Shown here in pieces: positions 1 to 7,896 of a stretch of DNA of 12,770 nucleotides. Positions within the stretch are counted from its first letter, which is position 1; every line of letters starts with the position of its first letter. The stretch comes from Rhizobium sp. Q54 (GTDB taxonomy: Bacteria > Bacteroidota > Bacteroidia > Flavobacteriales > Flavobacteriaceae): the NCBI GenBank assembly GCA_943324395.2, contig CALPLL020000033.1, forward strand, positions 1-12,770, written 5' to 3'. The position numbers were made by a program, and so were the translations under genes. The notes beneath the pieces are model-generated. The model searched no databases and was not told where the DNA came from. It was given only the letters and a program-made list of their open reading frames with translations.

Positions 1-312
1 ACTAACGGATGTACCAATTTGAGCGCAAGTGTATTCATTATTGGTTATCCAACCTATTTTACTCCAAACAGTGATGGGTTTAACGATTATTGGAATGTAA
101 TAGGAATGGAAAATCAACCCACTTCCAAGATCTTTATTTTCGATCGTTATGGTAAACTTTTGAAACAAATAAGCTCTAAGAGTTTGGGTTGGGATGGGAC
201 TTACTTAGGTTCTCCAGTTCCTTCATCAGATTACTGGTTTACTATTGAATATATTGAACCTTTAACTACAGATCTCAAAGTTTTTAAATCCCATTTTTCA
301 TTAAAAAGATAA
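1..312 (+). CDS. C-terminal fragment of a T9SS cargo protein (type B sorting domain, gliding motility-associated C-terminal domain)
   Basis: The reading frame is open from base 1, so this is the 3' end of a longer gene; the first TTG/ATG codons inside it are not true starts. The 103 visible residues match the gliding motility-associated C-terminal domain family (T9SS type B sorting signal): an early YPTYFTPNSDGFNDYWNV block, then IFIFDRYGKLL, then GWDGTYLGSPVPSSDYWFTI, and a basic end (SLKR). In this family the domain directs export through the type IX secretion system to the cell surface or medium; type B domains are typically found on large adhesin-like proteins such as SprB. The passenger part lies outside the window, so the protein's own function cannot be told. 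The stop lies 10 bp from the convergent stop of the next gene. Confidence 0.88.
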   Translation, partial: TNGCTNLSASVFIIGYPTYFTPNSDGFNDYWNVIGMENQPTSKIFIFDRYGKLLKQISSKSLGWDGTYLGSPVPSSDYWFTIEYIEPLTTDLKVFKSHFSLKR

Positions 313-322
313 GCGGTTATTC

Positions 323-3300
323 CTAAAAATAAGCTCTAAGCTGAACATTACCCGTATGGATTGCAGGACTATTTTCACTTTTTCTACCTTGATAATTTAA
401 GTTAATATCTAAATAATCAGTTAGGTTTTTTTGAACTAATAAGCGCCAAGTAGTATTAGAACCCGGCTGTAACCCTTCTAACATTTCATAGGCAACTGGC
501 GTTAAACTATTGCCAACGAAACTATTTTCATACATAGAAAATTCGCCATTCATGGTTAGTTTTTTATCAGACGAATAATTAAACGAAGTTCCAAATCGGC
601 TTTGCGCCAATGTTTCTAAGGAACCTATTTTGTTTTTCTTAAGTTGATATTCGTAAAACAAATCCCAACTAGCATTTTTAGTAAACAGATAAGAAATTTT
701 AGGAGCCAGCTGGTACCCTTTTAACAGATAGTTTCTTGCAGAATAATTTTCTGATGACATTTCAGAATTTATAGTTTTTGAACCCAAATTTATAAGCCAA
801 TTTTTTTCATATAAATGAGTGTATTGTAATTGATGCGATTGATTTGAATTTTCTTGTGAACCAACAGAAAGCAAGTTTTTTATTCTTCCATATAGAAAAG
901 AATAAGTCATCGAGTGTTTTTGTTTGCCACGATTAAAAAACAGACTATTTCTGAAACTTGAATTTAAACCTAATAAATTGGTGTCTTTGGAACTAAAAGG
1001 ATTGAAATCAAACTCGTCTCCAATTCGTTTTATTTTTCGCTCTCCAAGAAAAGAAGTCTGATTGTAGAAGTAGGACAAAAAGTGTTTAAACCCTCGTTCA
1101 TTTTGCCATTGACTCATATTCATTGTCACCGATTGCGAGAATTTATTTTGATGTGTTTTCAAGTAAACTTGATTGGGTAAAAAGATTCGAACGTATGTTG
1201 CTTGATCAATAAAAGCCGCTACTTGAAATTCCTCCAAGTCCTGAATTCCGTTGTTATTATAATCATTCCAAGAATAAATTCCACGTCCTGGCTCAACTTC
1301 AAGGTAGGTAAATTCTTGTTGAGCAATAGTGCCTGAATTGGTTTCGTATGCCGTTGTGAGCTGAATTAATTGGTTAAAAAAGCGATCATTGTATAGCACT
1401 CTAGAATTTAATGAAGGTTCGGCGACCCTCGTTAAATCGGTAAATTTTAATTTTCTATAATTTATAAATACCGATAAATCACGGGTTTCTGTTTGTATTA
1501 ATTTGGATTTTAAATAATAGGATTGTGAGTTATTTACTCGTTTTAAAACCCCGTTTTGAATACTATCATTAGATCTATTTAAATAACCCAATTCTACAAA
1601 AACCTTCGTACTATCGCCACGACCAATAATCCCTCCAAATTCGGTAAATTTTTGACTTAATGAGGAAAATAAGTTGGTTGCTTTCAGTTTTTCTTGGTTG
1701 TCCTCTAAACGTAATGATGCACCTGTCCAATTTTTCTTGAAATGATACTTAACCTGAGTTTGATTTCTTATAAAAACAGATGAGGAATAATTACTTTCAC
1801 TCTTTAAAAAACTACTTTTATTTTGAATGTTCCAGTTTTTCAAATTATAAGTTCCGTTCAATACATGTCGACTCCCTGAAAAACTATCTTTAAAGTCTAA
1901 ATTTTCGAATTGATAAATAATATCTCCTTTTTCAGGCAAGATGTAATGCAATCCTGAAACTAAATAATTTTGAGTTCCCATCTGATTATTTAAATTCCAA
2001 TCCCTATCAAATTCAATAGTAAATAATCGCTCAATAGTTTTAAACTGCTTTTGAATCAATTGATAATTGGTAAAAAAATCTAATTTCCATTTTTTTGAAA
2101 CCATCCTTTGTTTTAAATTTATTTTCCCCGCAACGCCATGATTGTCGGAATCATCAATAGGAGAAAACAGATTATTATCGTTATTACTAACTCCGATTTC
2201 AAAATCAACATTCGTTTTTTCAGAAGGGTTAAACTTTCCCAAAACGGTAGCAATTTGAAGCTCTGATGGCGCAATTAATCTCACAATAGGATCGTAATTC
2301 CCTTGTGGAATTCCATTTACGGGAGCTACATAACGATATATTTTACCAATTGCCGACGAACTTGATAAAATGTAGTTTCCTAAATTATTACCAACAAGAG
2401 AAAATTTCACATTGTACAATTCATCAGTTGAAACGTTTGAATAAACAAAAACAGAAACCCCGTTAATAAGCGTTTTTTTATAGAGAATTTTATTTTCAGA
2501 ATAAGTGTCTAAATAGGCTGAAGGCGCCGACATTAAGTTTTGATCATCACCAGAATTAACCAATGTTTGAACTTGATTTGCTGATAAATTTTGTTGTAAT
2601 GGCTGGTTTTTTATATCATTTTCAGAATATAAATACCCGCCAATACTCCATTTTTCGTGTTCTTGTGTGGTTCCAGCATAAGTTACAAAACGAGTGTAAT
2701 TACGATCTGAATATTGGTATTCTATCGAAATTCTCATTTCAGATGTTATTGGAAAAATGGAAGTAAATTTTATTTCACCGGCATTATAATCGATAACATA
2801 ATCGTTATTTTCTCCTCGTGTTAGTAAAATTCCATTTACATAAACGCGCTCAGAACCTGAAATAACCAACACGTACAATTCGCCATTTGTACCTCGTAAT
2901 TTATACGGACCTTGATTTCCTTCTTGGCCCACAAAGCTACTTTTTGCATATTTTCCCCTTACTAAAGCAGCCGCTCCGAAGACCGTAGTTTTTGAATTAG
3001 TGTTTCCAAATTCAAATCGGGATGACAAACCTTGAACTTTTTTATTAAAATTTAAAAATTTTGAATTTCTATTTTCTAAAAATAAATCACCAGCTCTAAC
3101 ATTCCATTTATCCGAACTTAATTCGATAAATATTTGATCAAATTCATCTAATTTTTGAGAATATCCTCCTTCTTGTAAAGGAATATTACTGTCTTGAATG
3201 GAAGCCTTTAACGTAATTTTATTCGATATTTTTCCTGAAATTTGAAGGTCTAAAGCTGAATTAAGAACGGAGTTTTGGTTGTTACCAATAGTAATTCCAC

Positions 3301-3733
3301 GGGTTAAACTCCCGGAAGTTGTTAGTCCATCAAACGGGATATATTTTTTTGTGGGAGCAAAATTTACTTTGTATAAATCTCCCAAAGTAGCATCGTTACT
3401 AACCACTCGGCTTCTATCGTAAATGCTGTATTCTTTAGTTAAGAAATCGGGAAATTTTAAAAACCGAACAGTTAAAGTGTCATTATAATTTGGAAAATCA
3501 GATTTGAATGTAAGAAGACTTTTTTGAAAATCGATTTTATAAAATGAAGAATCAATTTGTTTTCCTTTGTTATTTTCTAATTTAAAAAAACTAGAATTTA
3601 AACTAACGCTGTCCAGTTGAATTCCATTTTTCGAAGCTACAATTTTTTTGGTTTTATAATGCGTAGAAAATTCTTGAGCTCTGAGCCCTGAGAAGGAAAT
3701 TAATAATAGCAAGTAAAATAACTTTCTCAACAT
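323..3733 (-). CDS. Large probable outer-membrane beta-barrel protein of unknown function (1136 aa)
   Basis: The protein begins with a clear Sec signal peptide: basic MLRK, a hydrophobic LFYLLLLISF core, and likely cleavage near GLRA-Q (residues 19-20). The mature part is rich in Asn, Ser and aromatic residues and has many short alternating strands, as in outer-membrane barrels, and it ends in Phe (LRAYF), as barrels commonly do. Residues ~275-325 form a well-conserved-looking block (GPYKLRGTNGE, then GSERVYVNG, RGENNDYVIDY) that could be a plug or small beta domain. Residues 824-835 fit an EF-hand calcium loop (DYNNNGIQDLEE). I see no T9SS C-terminal signal and no TonB-dependent receptor plug, so it is probably an integral outer-membrane protein rather than secreted cargo. 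The ATG at 3731-3733 is preceded by a good promoter at 3756-3787. Function is unknown; the barrel assignment is inferred from composition. Confidence 0.8.
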   Translation of the reverse strand: MLRKLFYLLLLISFSGLRAQEFSTHYKTKKIVASKNGIQLDSVSLNSSFFKLENNKGKQIDSSFYKIDFQKSLLTFKSDFPNYNDTLTVRFLKFPDFLTKEYSIYDRSRVVSNDATLGDLYKVNFAPTKKYIPFDGLTTSGSLTRGITIGNNQNSVLNSALDLQISGKISNKITLKASIQDSNIPLQEGGYSQKLDEFDQIFIELSSDKWNVRAGDLFLENRNSKFLNFNKKVQGLSSRFEFGNTNSKTTVFGAAALVRGKYAKSSFVGQEGNQGPYKLRGTNGELYVLVISGSERVYVNGILLTRGENNDYVIDYNAGEIKFTSIFPITSEMRISIEYQYSDRNYTRFVTYAGTTQEHEKWSIGGYLYSENDIKNQPLQQNLSANQVQTLVNSGDDQNLMSAPSAYLDTYSENKILYKKTLINGVSVFVYSNVSTDELYNVKFSLVGNNLGNYILSSSSAIGKIYRYVAPVNGIPQGNYDPIVRLIAPSELQIATVLGKFNPSEKTNVDFEIGVSNNDNNLFSPIDDSDNHGVAGKINLKQRMVSKKWKLDFFTNYQLIQKQFKTIERLFTIEFDRDWNLNNQMGTQNYLVSGLHYILPEKGDIIYQFENLDFKDSFSGSRHVLNGTYNLKNWNIQNKSSFLKSESNYSSSVFIRNQTQVKYHFKKNWTGASLRLEDNQEKLKATNLFSSLSQKFTEFGGIIGRGDSTKVFVELGYLNRSNDSIQNGVLKRVNNSQSYYLKSKLIQTETRDLSVFINYRKLKFTDLTRVAEPSLNSRVLYNDRFFNQLIQLTTAYETNSGTIAQQEFTYLEVEPGRGIYSWNDYNNNGIQDLEEFQVAAFIDQATYVRIFLPNQVYLKTHQNKFSQSVTMNMSQWQNERGFKHFLSYFYNQTSFLGERKIKRIGDEFDFNPFSSKDTNLLGLNSSFRNSLFFNRGKQKHSMTYSFLYGRIKNLLSVGSQENSNQSHQLQYTHLYEKNWLINLGSKTINSEMSSENYSARNYLLKGYQLAPKISYLFTKNASWDLFYEYQLKKNKIGSLETLAQSRFGTSFNYSSDKKLTMNGEFSMYENSFVGNSLTPVAYEMLEGLQPGSNTTWRLLVQKNLTDYLDINLNYQGRKSENSPAIHTGNVQLRAYF

Positions 3734-3755
3734 AAAAAGGATAACGCACAGACAT

Positions 3756-3787
3756 CAAAAGTAGTGTGTTTTGTTTGAAAAAGCCAA
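3756..3787 (-). promoter_or_regulatory. Bacteroidetes-type promoter for the large outer-membrane protein gene
   Basis: Read on the minus strand, TACTTTTG (3763-3756) is a full match to the -7 consensus TAnnTTTG, and TTG (3787-3785) sits 21 bp upstream, inside the usual 17-23 bp spacing for the -33 TTG element. Transcription would start near 3749, giving a leader of about 15 nt before the ATG at 3733. The promoter lies after the stop of the upstream aspartate kinase gene, so the barrel gene can be transcribed on its own. Confidence 0.65.
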
Positions 3788-3817
3788 GAATTGAATTTCA
3801 ATAATCCAATCGTTTTT

Positions 3818-5077
3818 TTAATTTTCCTCCTTTGTTATTATTTGCATGGTTTCGCGACTCACTTGTTTTAATAAAACGATTTTGTTTTTCTCCACAATTT
3901 GAGCTGCTTTTTCATCAAAATGACGAATGGTGAATAGAGAAACATTCTCGTTATAGGATACTTTAAACTTCTTAGAAAGTATCGATTTCAGCGCATTAAA
4001 ATTCCCGAATTTATCATCAATACAAACAGAAAAACTAATTGCAGAATTTTGAATCAAACTCACCTTCATCTTATAATCGTGTAAAAGTGCAAATATTTCA
4101 CTGATGTTTTCTTCCATAATAAATGAAAAATCAATGGAGGAAAGAGATAGTAACAATTGGTTTTTCTTCAAAATAAAACAAGGCAAATGTGGCTCTAAAT
4201 CGGCGCCTTTAGAAACGCTTGTTCCCGGTAATGTTGGATTAATAAAGGATTTTACAAATAATGGAATTTCCTTTTTTTGTAATGGCTGTAGCGTTTTAGG
4301 ATGAATTACGGTTGCGCCATAAAAAGCTAATTCGATGGCTTCACGATAAGAAATTTGATTCAATAATCTTGCATTTTCAAAATAACGAGGATCGGCATTC
4401 ATCACTCCAGGAACGTCTTTCCAAATCGTAACACTTTCAGCATTTAGGCAATATGCAAAAATTGCTGCGGTATAATCGGAACCTTCACGACCTAAAGTAG
4501 TGGTGAAATTATTTTCATCAGAACCCAAGAAACCCTGAGTTACATTTAGAATTTTTTTCTTAACGTTTTTAGAAATTAACTTTTGGGTGGTATCCCAATC
4601 AACATTCGCATCACGGTAATTATTATCTGTTTTAATTAAATTTCTAACATCAATCCATTGAGTTTTAATCCCCATGAATCCCATATAATGACTAATAATT
4701 GTTGTAGAAATTAATTCGCCAAAACTCACAATTTGGTCGTAAACAAAATTATAATTCGGCGATTTATTCTGACTTATAAAATGATCTAATTCTGAAAACA
4801 ATGAATTTACATCTTTAAAAACGGCATTTTTATCGTCTTCAAAAAGGTCTAAAAGAATTTGATTGTGGTATTTTTTTACTTCTTGAATTGAAGATTGCAG
4901 CTCAGGAGATTTATCAAAATAGTTTTTAATAACTATTTCAAGCGCATTTGTAGTTTTTCCCATAGCAGAAATTACCAACAAAACGTCCTCAAAGCCAACT
5001 GTTTGCAAAACGCTGTGAACATTTCTAATACCTTCAGCATCTTTTACCGATGCGCCTCCAAATTTAAATATTCTCAT
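3818..5077 (-). CDS. Aspartate kinase, monofunctional (419 aa)
   Basis: It phosphorylates L-aspartate with ATP, the first committed step towards lysine, methionine, threonine and diaminopimelate in the cytoplasm. The amino-acid kinase fold is complete: KFGGAS at residues 5-10, SFGE at 118-121, TLGREGSDYTAA at 194-205, KDVPGVMNADPR at 220-231 and GATVIHPKT at 254-262. Residues ~298-419 form a divergent ACT-like regulatory tail; feedback specificity cannot be read from it. There is no homoserine dehydrogenase fusion, and 419 residues is normal for a monofunctional enzyme. The ATG at 5075-5077 lies 12 bp after the stop of the acetyltransferase gene, so the two are probably co-transcribed from the promoter at 5651-5679. 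A lysC-type enzyme is likely, but the isozyme name is not certain. Confidence 0.95.
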   Translation of the reverse strand: MRIFKFGGASVKDAEGIRNVHSVLQTVGFEDVLLVISAMGKTTNALEIVIKNYFDKSPELQSSIQEVKKYHNQILLDLFEDDKNAVFKDVNSLFSELDHFISQNKSPNYNFVYDQIVSFGELISTTIISHYMGFMGIKTQWIDVRNLIKTDNNYRDANVDWDTTQKLISKNVKKKILNVTQGFLGSDENNFTTTLGREGSDYTAAIFAYCLNAESVTIWKDVPGVMNADPRYFENARLLNQISYREAIELAFYGATVIHPKTLQPLQKKEIPLFVKSFINPTLPGTSVSKGADLEPHLPCFILKKNQLLLSLSSIDFSFIMEENISEIFALLHDYKMKVSLIQNSAISFSVCIDDKFGNFNALKSILSKKFKVSYNENVSLFTIRHFDEKAAQIVEKNKIVLLKQVSRETMQIITKEEN

Positions 5078-5089
5078 TTCTTAAGATAA

Positions 5090-5569
5090 TTATATTTTGT
5101 TTTTCTCTAAAAAAGACTCAATTCCTTTTTCATCCATTTGAGCTACCAGCCAATCTTTAAAAACCTTAGCGCCTGATTTTTCATAAAACTCAATTGCAGG
5201 CGTATTCCAATCCAAAACATTCCACTCAATTCTTCGAACGCCATCACATTTGCCTTGAGCAATCACTTCGGAATACAATTTAAATCCCAAACCAGAACCT
5301 CGTTTTTCTTCCTTAACAATCAAATCTTCAAGGTGAATTGTTTTGCCTTTCCAAGTTGAATATCGGTAATAATACAAAGCCATTCCCACAATTTCTTCGT
5401 TTTCTTCCGCAATAAAAGTATGAAATAAAGGGCTTTCGCCAAAACCATCTCGCTCTAAATCGGCAATCGTAACAACAACAGCATTGGGCTCTTTTTCGAA
5501 AGTAGCTAGTTCTTTTATGAGTCCTAAAACCGCCGGCATGTCCTCTTTTATTCCTTTTCTAATGTTCAT
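5090..5569 (-). CDS. GNAT-family N-acetyltransferase, diamine/thialysine acetyltransferase-like (159 aa)
   Basis: This is a single GNAT domain using acetyl-CoA. The pyrophosphate-binding motif RGSGLG is at residues 90-95 after the beta-4 strand HLEDLIV (79-85). The landmarks LATFEKEP (21-28), ALYYYRYSTWKGK (64-76) and WNVLDWNTPAIEFY (116-129) resemble the spermidine/spermine and thialysine acetyltransferase (SAT1/SAT2-like) group, which acetylates primary amines of polyamines or lysine analogues. The substrate here is therefore inferred from family resemblance only. It is first in a two-gene operon with aspartate kinase (12 bp gap), although a metabolic link between the two is not obvious. 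The length is normal for the family. The ATG at 5567-5569 follows a predicted leader of about 75 nt. Confidence 0.9.
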   Translation of the reverse strand: MNIRKGIKEDMPAVLGLIKELATFEKEPNAVVVTIADLERDGFGESPLFHTFIAEENEEIVGMALYYYRYSTWKGKTIHLEDLIVKEEKRGSGLGFKLYSEVIAQGKCDGVRRIEWNVLDWNTPAIEFYEKSGAKVFKDWLVAQMDEKGIESFLEKNKI

Positions 5570-5650
5570 TAAACAATCTTATTGGTGTAGAATTCTTAAT
5601 TTGAAACTTGTAAAAAAACAGATTTAAAATTTTAAACGCTAATTATTCGG

Positions 5651-5679
5651 CAAATATACAAATCTGACAAACTATCCAA
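5651..5679 (-). promoter_or_regulatory. Promoter for the acetyltransferase-aspartate kinase operon
   Basis: On the minus strand, TATATTTG (5658-5651) is a full match to TAnnTTTG, and TTG (5679-5677) lies 18 bp upstream. The predicted start is near 5645. The promoter shares a 175-bp spacer with the divergent fbp promoter, the two -7 boxes being about 50 bp apart. Confidence 0.65.
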
Positions 5680-5684
5680 TAAAA

Positions 5685-5717
5685 TTCGGCGCATTATCAC
5701 AAAAATAACGATATTTG
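5685..5717 (+). promoter_or_regulatory. Promoter for fbp
   Basis: GATATTTG (5710-5717) matches the -7 consensus at all positions except the first T. The -33 element is poor: TTC at 5685-5687, 22 bp upstream, in place of TTG. Transcription would begin near 5724. This argues against a translation start at the TTG at 5715, which lies inside the -7 box, and supports the ATG at 5745. Confidence 0.5.
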
Positions 5718-5744
5718 TGGAAAATTAACTACAACGTTATAGTA

Positions 5745-6764
5745 ATGGAACAACGCAATAGAACACTAGGAGAATTTATCATCGAAAACCAAAATTCGTT
5801 TCAATATTCATCTGGGGAGTTGTCAAGAATTATCAATTCTATTCGATTGGCCGCCAAAGTGGTCAACTATAAGGTAAACAAAGCGGGATTAGTAGATATT
5901 ATTGGCGCTGCCGGAGAGCAAAACATTCAAGGGGAAGACCAACAAAAGCTGGATGTTTATGCGAATGACATTTTTATTCAAACGCTAATTAATCGGGAAA
6001 TTGTGTGCGGAATTGCTTCCGAAGAAAACGATGAATTTATTACTGTTGCAGGAAACGACAACTGCCATAATAATAAATATGTAGTGCTAATGGATCCGCT
6101 TGACGGGTCTTCTAATATTGACGTGAACGTTTCTTTAGGGACAATTTTTTCAGTTTATCGTAGAATTTCTCCAGTGGGAACCCCTGTTAATATGCAAGAT
6201 TTTTTACAACCAGGAATTAATCAAGTGGCAGCTGGATATGTAATTTATGGCACCTCTACAATGCTAGTTTATACTACTGGTGATGGCGTGAACGGATTTA
6301 CATTGAACCCCGCAATTGGCACTTTTTATCTTTCACATCCCAACATGAAATTTGCCGAAGACGGAAATATCTATTCTATCAATGAAGGAAATTACATCCA
6401 TTTTCCGCAAGGAGTAAAAGATTATATTAAATATTGCCAATCCGAAGAAGGCGACAGGCCCTATACATCAAGATATATTGGGAGCTTGGTTTCCGATTTT
6501 CATAGAAATATGATCAAGGGAGGAATTTATATTTATCCAACTAGTTCAAAATCTCCAAATGGAAAATTACGGTTGTTATATGAATGCAATCCCATGGCCT
6601 TCATAGCCGAGCAAGCCGGTGGAAAAGCCTCGGATGGATTTACCAGAATCATGGAAATTCAACCAAAAGAATTGCATGAACGGGCGCCGTTTTTCTGTGG
6701 AAGCAGCAATATGGTCAATAAAGCCGAAGAATTTATGCGACTTGCAAAATTGAGCAAGTATTAA
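5745..6764 (+). CDS. fbp: Class I fructose-1,6-bisphosphatase (339 aa)
   Basis: It hydrolyses fructose-1,6-bisphosphate to fructose-6-phosphate and phosphate, the control step of gluconeogenesis in the cytoplasm. Class I motifs are all present: [14 protein letters not shown] (57-70), SEEND with metal-ligand glutamates (92-96), [10 protein letters not shown] (117-126) carrying Mg2+-binding aspartates, [12 protein letters not shown] (244-255) and [13 protein letters not shown] (274-286). The Lys-Tyr pair before the DPLDGSS strand (K111, Y112) matches residues that bind the inhibitor AMP in well-studied family members, so AMP control is plausible but inferred. The frame runs upstream to a TTG at 5715, but that codon is inside the promoter, so the ATG at 5745 ([10 protein letters not shown]) is chosen. 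The length is typical. It diverges from the acetyltransferase operon and is followed by a separate promoter for the next operon. Confidence 0.97.
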   Translation: MEQRNRTLGEFIIENQNSFQYSSGELSRIINSIRLAAKVVNYKVNKAGLVDIIGAAGEQNIQGEDQQKLDVYANDIFIQTLINREIVCGIASEENDEFITVAGNDNCHNNKYVVLMDPLDGSSNIDVNVSLGTIFSVYRRISPVGTPVNMQDFLQPGINQVAAGYVIYGTSTMLVYTTGDGVNGFTLNPAIGTFYLSHPNMKFAEDGNIYSINEGNYIHFPQGVKDYIKYCQSEEGDRPYTSRYIGSLVSDFHRNMIKGGIYIYPTSSKSPNGKLRLLYECNPMAFIAEQAGGKASDGFTRIMEIQPKELHERAPFFCGSSNMVNKAEEFMRLAKLSKY

Positions 6765-6808
6765 TTTTATTTTTTCGGATTCTTATTATTAAGGTAACCC
6801 AAATCCAA

Positions 6809-6840
6809 TTCTATTATTTTCAAAATAATTCGTAAGTTTG
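6809..6840 (+). promoter_or_regulatory. Promoter of the HupE-dCMP deaminase-S41 protease operon, with palindromic spacer
   Basis: TAAGTTTG (6833-6840) is a full match to the -7 consensus. A weak -33 (TTC, 6809-6811) lies 21 bp upstream. Between them is a perfect 8-bp inverted repeat with a 1-nt centre, ATTATTTT-C-AAAATAAT (6813-6829), which could be an operator or just low-complexity AT sequence. The predicted start near 6846 gives a leader of about 24 nt. Confidence 0.5.
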
Positions 6841-6869
6841 ACATTCATTAAATCGCTAACACATTACTT

Positions 6870-7463
6870 ATGTCGGATTTTTGGATTTACTTCGAAGTTG
6901 GAATGCGTCATGTATTGAATATTTTTTCCTACGATCACGTATTGTTTTTAATAGCATTGAGCGTTCCATATGTATTTAAAGATTGGAAAAAAGTGTTGCT
7001 TTTAGTTTCTCTTTTTACAGTGGGTCACACAATTGCATTAATACTTTCGGTTTATGGTGTAATAGTCGTAAAGGTAAACTTGATAGAATTTTTAATACCC
7101 ATAACCATATTAATAACGGCATTTTTTCATTTATTTACTGCCGGAAAATCAGCTAAAAACGAAAGTATAAGCGTTGTTGGTTTTATCACATTATTCTTTG
7201 GAATTATTCACGGTTTGGGATTTGCAACTTATTTCAAATCAATTATTGGAGTAAAATCAGAAACAAAATTACTGCCGCTTTTAGAATTTGCCACAGGAAT
7301 TGAGGCAGCTCAAATTATTGTTGTTTTAATTTCATTAATTGTTGCTTATTGTGTACAAACCCTTTTTAGATTTTCAAAAAGAGATTGGACATTAGTGATG
7401 TCTTCATTTGTAATTGGTGTAGTTTTACCAATGATAATTGAAAGTAAAATTTGGATTAGATAA
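6870..7463 (+). CDS. HupE/UreJ-family integral membrane protein, possible metal-ion permease (197 aa)
   Basis: This polytopic inner-membrane protein has about six hydrophobic segments (roughly residues 24-38, 42-63, 70-88, 101-120, 137-165, 174-190). Family-type polar residues sit in or near the membrane: H14, D22 and H23 in RHVLNIFSYDH, H53 in TVGHTIAL, H87, H114 in GIIHGLGFA, and E145 in ATGIEAAQ. HupE/UreJ proteins are linked to nickel or cobalt uptake for hydrogenase and urease, but no hydrogenase or urease gene is visible here, so the substrate is unknown. It is the first gene of an operon; its TAA is followed after 1 nt by the dCMP deaminase ATG. The ATG at 6870 fits the nearby promoter, and no signal peptide is needed. 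Confidence 0.85.
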   Translation: MSDFWIYFEVGMRHVLNIFSYDHVLFLIALSVPYVFKDWKKVLLLVSLFTVGHTIALILSVYGVIVVKVNLIEFLIPITILITAFFHLFTAGKSAKNESISVVGFITLFFGIIHGLGFATYFKSIIGVKSETKLLPLLEFATGIEAAQIIVVLISLIVAYCVQTLFRFSKRDWTLVMSSFVIGVVLPMIIESKIWIR

Positions 7464-7464
7464 A

Positions 7465-7896
7465 ATGGAAAAAACAAAATTAAAAAAATACGATAAAGCC
7501 TACCTAAGAATTGCTTCTGAATGGGGACAACTTTCCTATTGCAAACGCCGTCAAGTGGGAGCAATTATTGTTCGCGATAGAATGATTATTTCCGACGGAT
7601 ATAACGGCACGCCATCAGGATTTGAAAATTGTTGTGAAGACGAAGAAGGGTTAACCCAATGGTTTGTTCTTCACGCTGAAGCAAATGCAATTTTGAAAGT
7701 GGCACGATCTACTCAAACCTGCGATGGGGCAACTCTCTATGTTACTCTTTCACCATGCAAAGAATGTAGTAAACTAATTCATCAATCGGGAATAAAAAGA
7801 GTGGTTTATCAAAATGGCTATCGCGATGATTCAGGGCTTCAATTTTTGATAAAAGCAGGAATTGAAGTAGAACAAATTTCGGATTTAGATTCATAA
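7465..7896 (+). CDS. Deoxycytidylate (dCMP) deaminase family protein (143 aa)
   Basis: It is a zinc-dependent cytidine/deoxycytidylate deaminase fold. The HAEANAI motif (70-76) supplies zinc ligand His70 and the catalytic Glu72; PCKEC (97-101) supplies ligands Cys98 and Cys101. GYNGTPSG (45-52) and CKRRQVGA (26-33) are the usual substrate-side landmarks of dCMP deaminases, which convert dCMP to dUMP for dTTP synthesis. The frame is open further upstream, to 7438, but that would overlap the HupE gene; the ATG at 7465, one base after the HupE stop, gives the normal N-terminus MEKTKLKKYDKAYL. It ends directly against the ATG of the protease gene with no gap, implying translational coupling. A related pyrimidine nucleotide substrate cannot be excluded. 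Confidence 0.92.
   Translation: MEKTKLKKYDKAYLRIASEWGQLSYCKRRQVGAIIVRDRMIISDGYNGTPSGFENCCEDEEGLTQWFVLHAEANAILKVARSTQTCDGATLYVTLSPCKECSKLIHQSGIKRVVYQNGYRDDSGLQFLIKAGIEVEQISDLDS

Noticed and set aside
168..340. Direct repeat AATAAGCTCTAAG at 168-180 and 328-340
   Set aside because: A single 13-nt match, one copy in a coding frame and one at the end of the opposite gene. About one such match is expected by chance in an AT-rich window of this size.
3790..3802. Small palindrome ATTGAA-T-TTCAAT between the aspartate kinase stop and the barrel promoter, considered as a terminator
   Set aside because: The loop would be 1 nt, the stem is short and AT-rich, and no clean T tract follows on the minus strand.
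5715..5744. Ten-residue N-terminal extension of Fbp from a TTG start
   Set aside because: The TTG lies inside the predicted -7 box, and the extension ([10 protein letters not shown]) is not part of the family; the ATG at 5745 gives a normal N-terminus.
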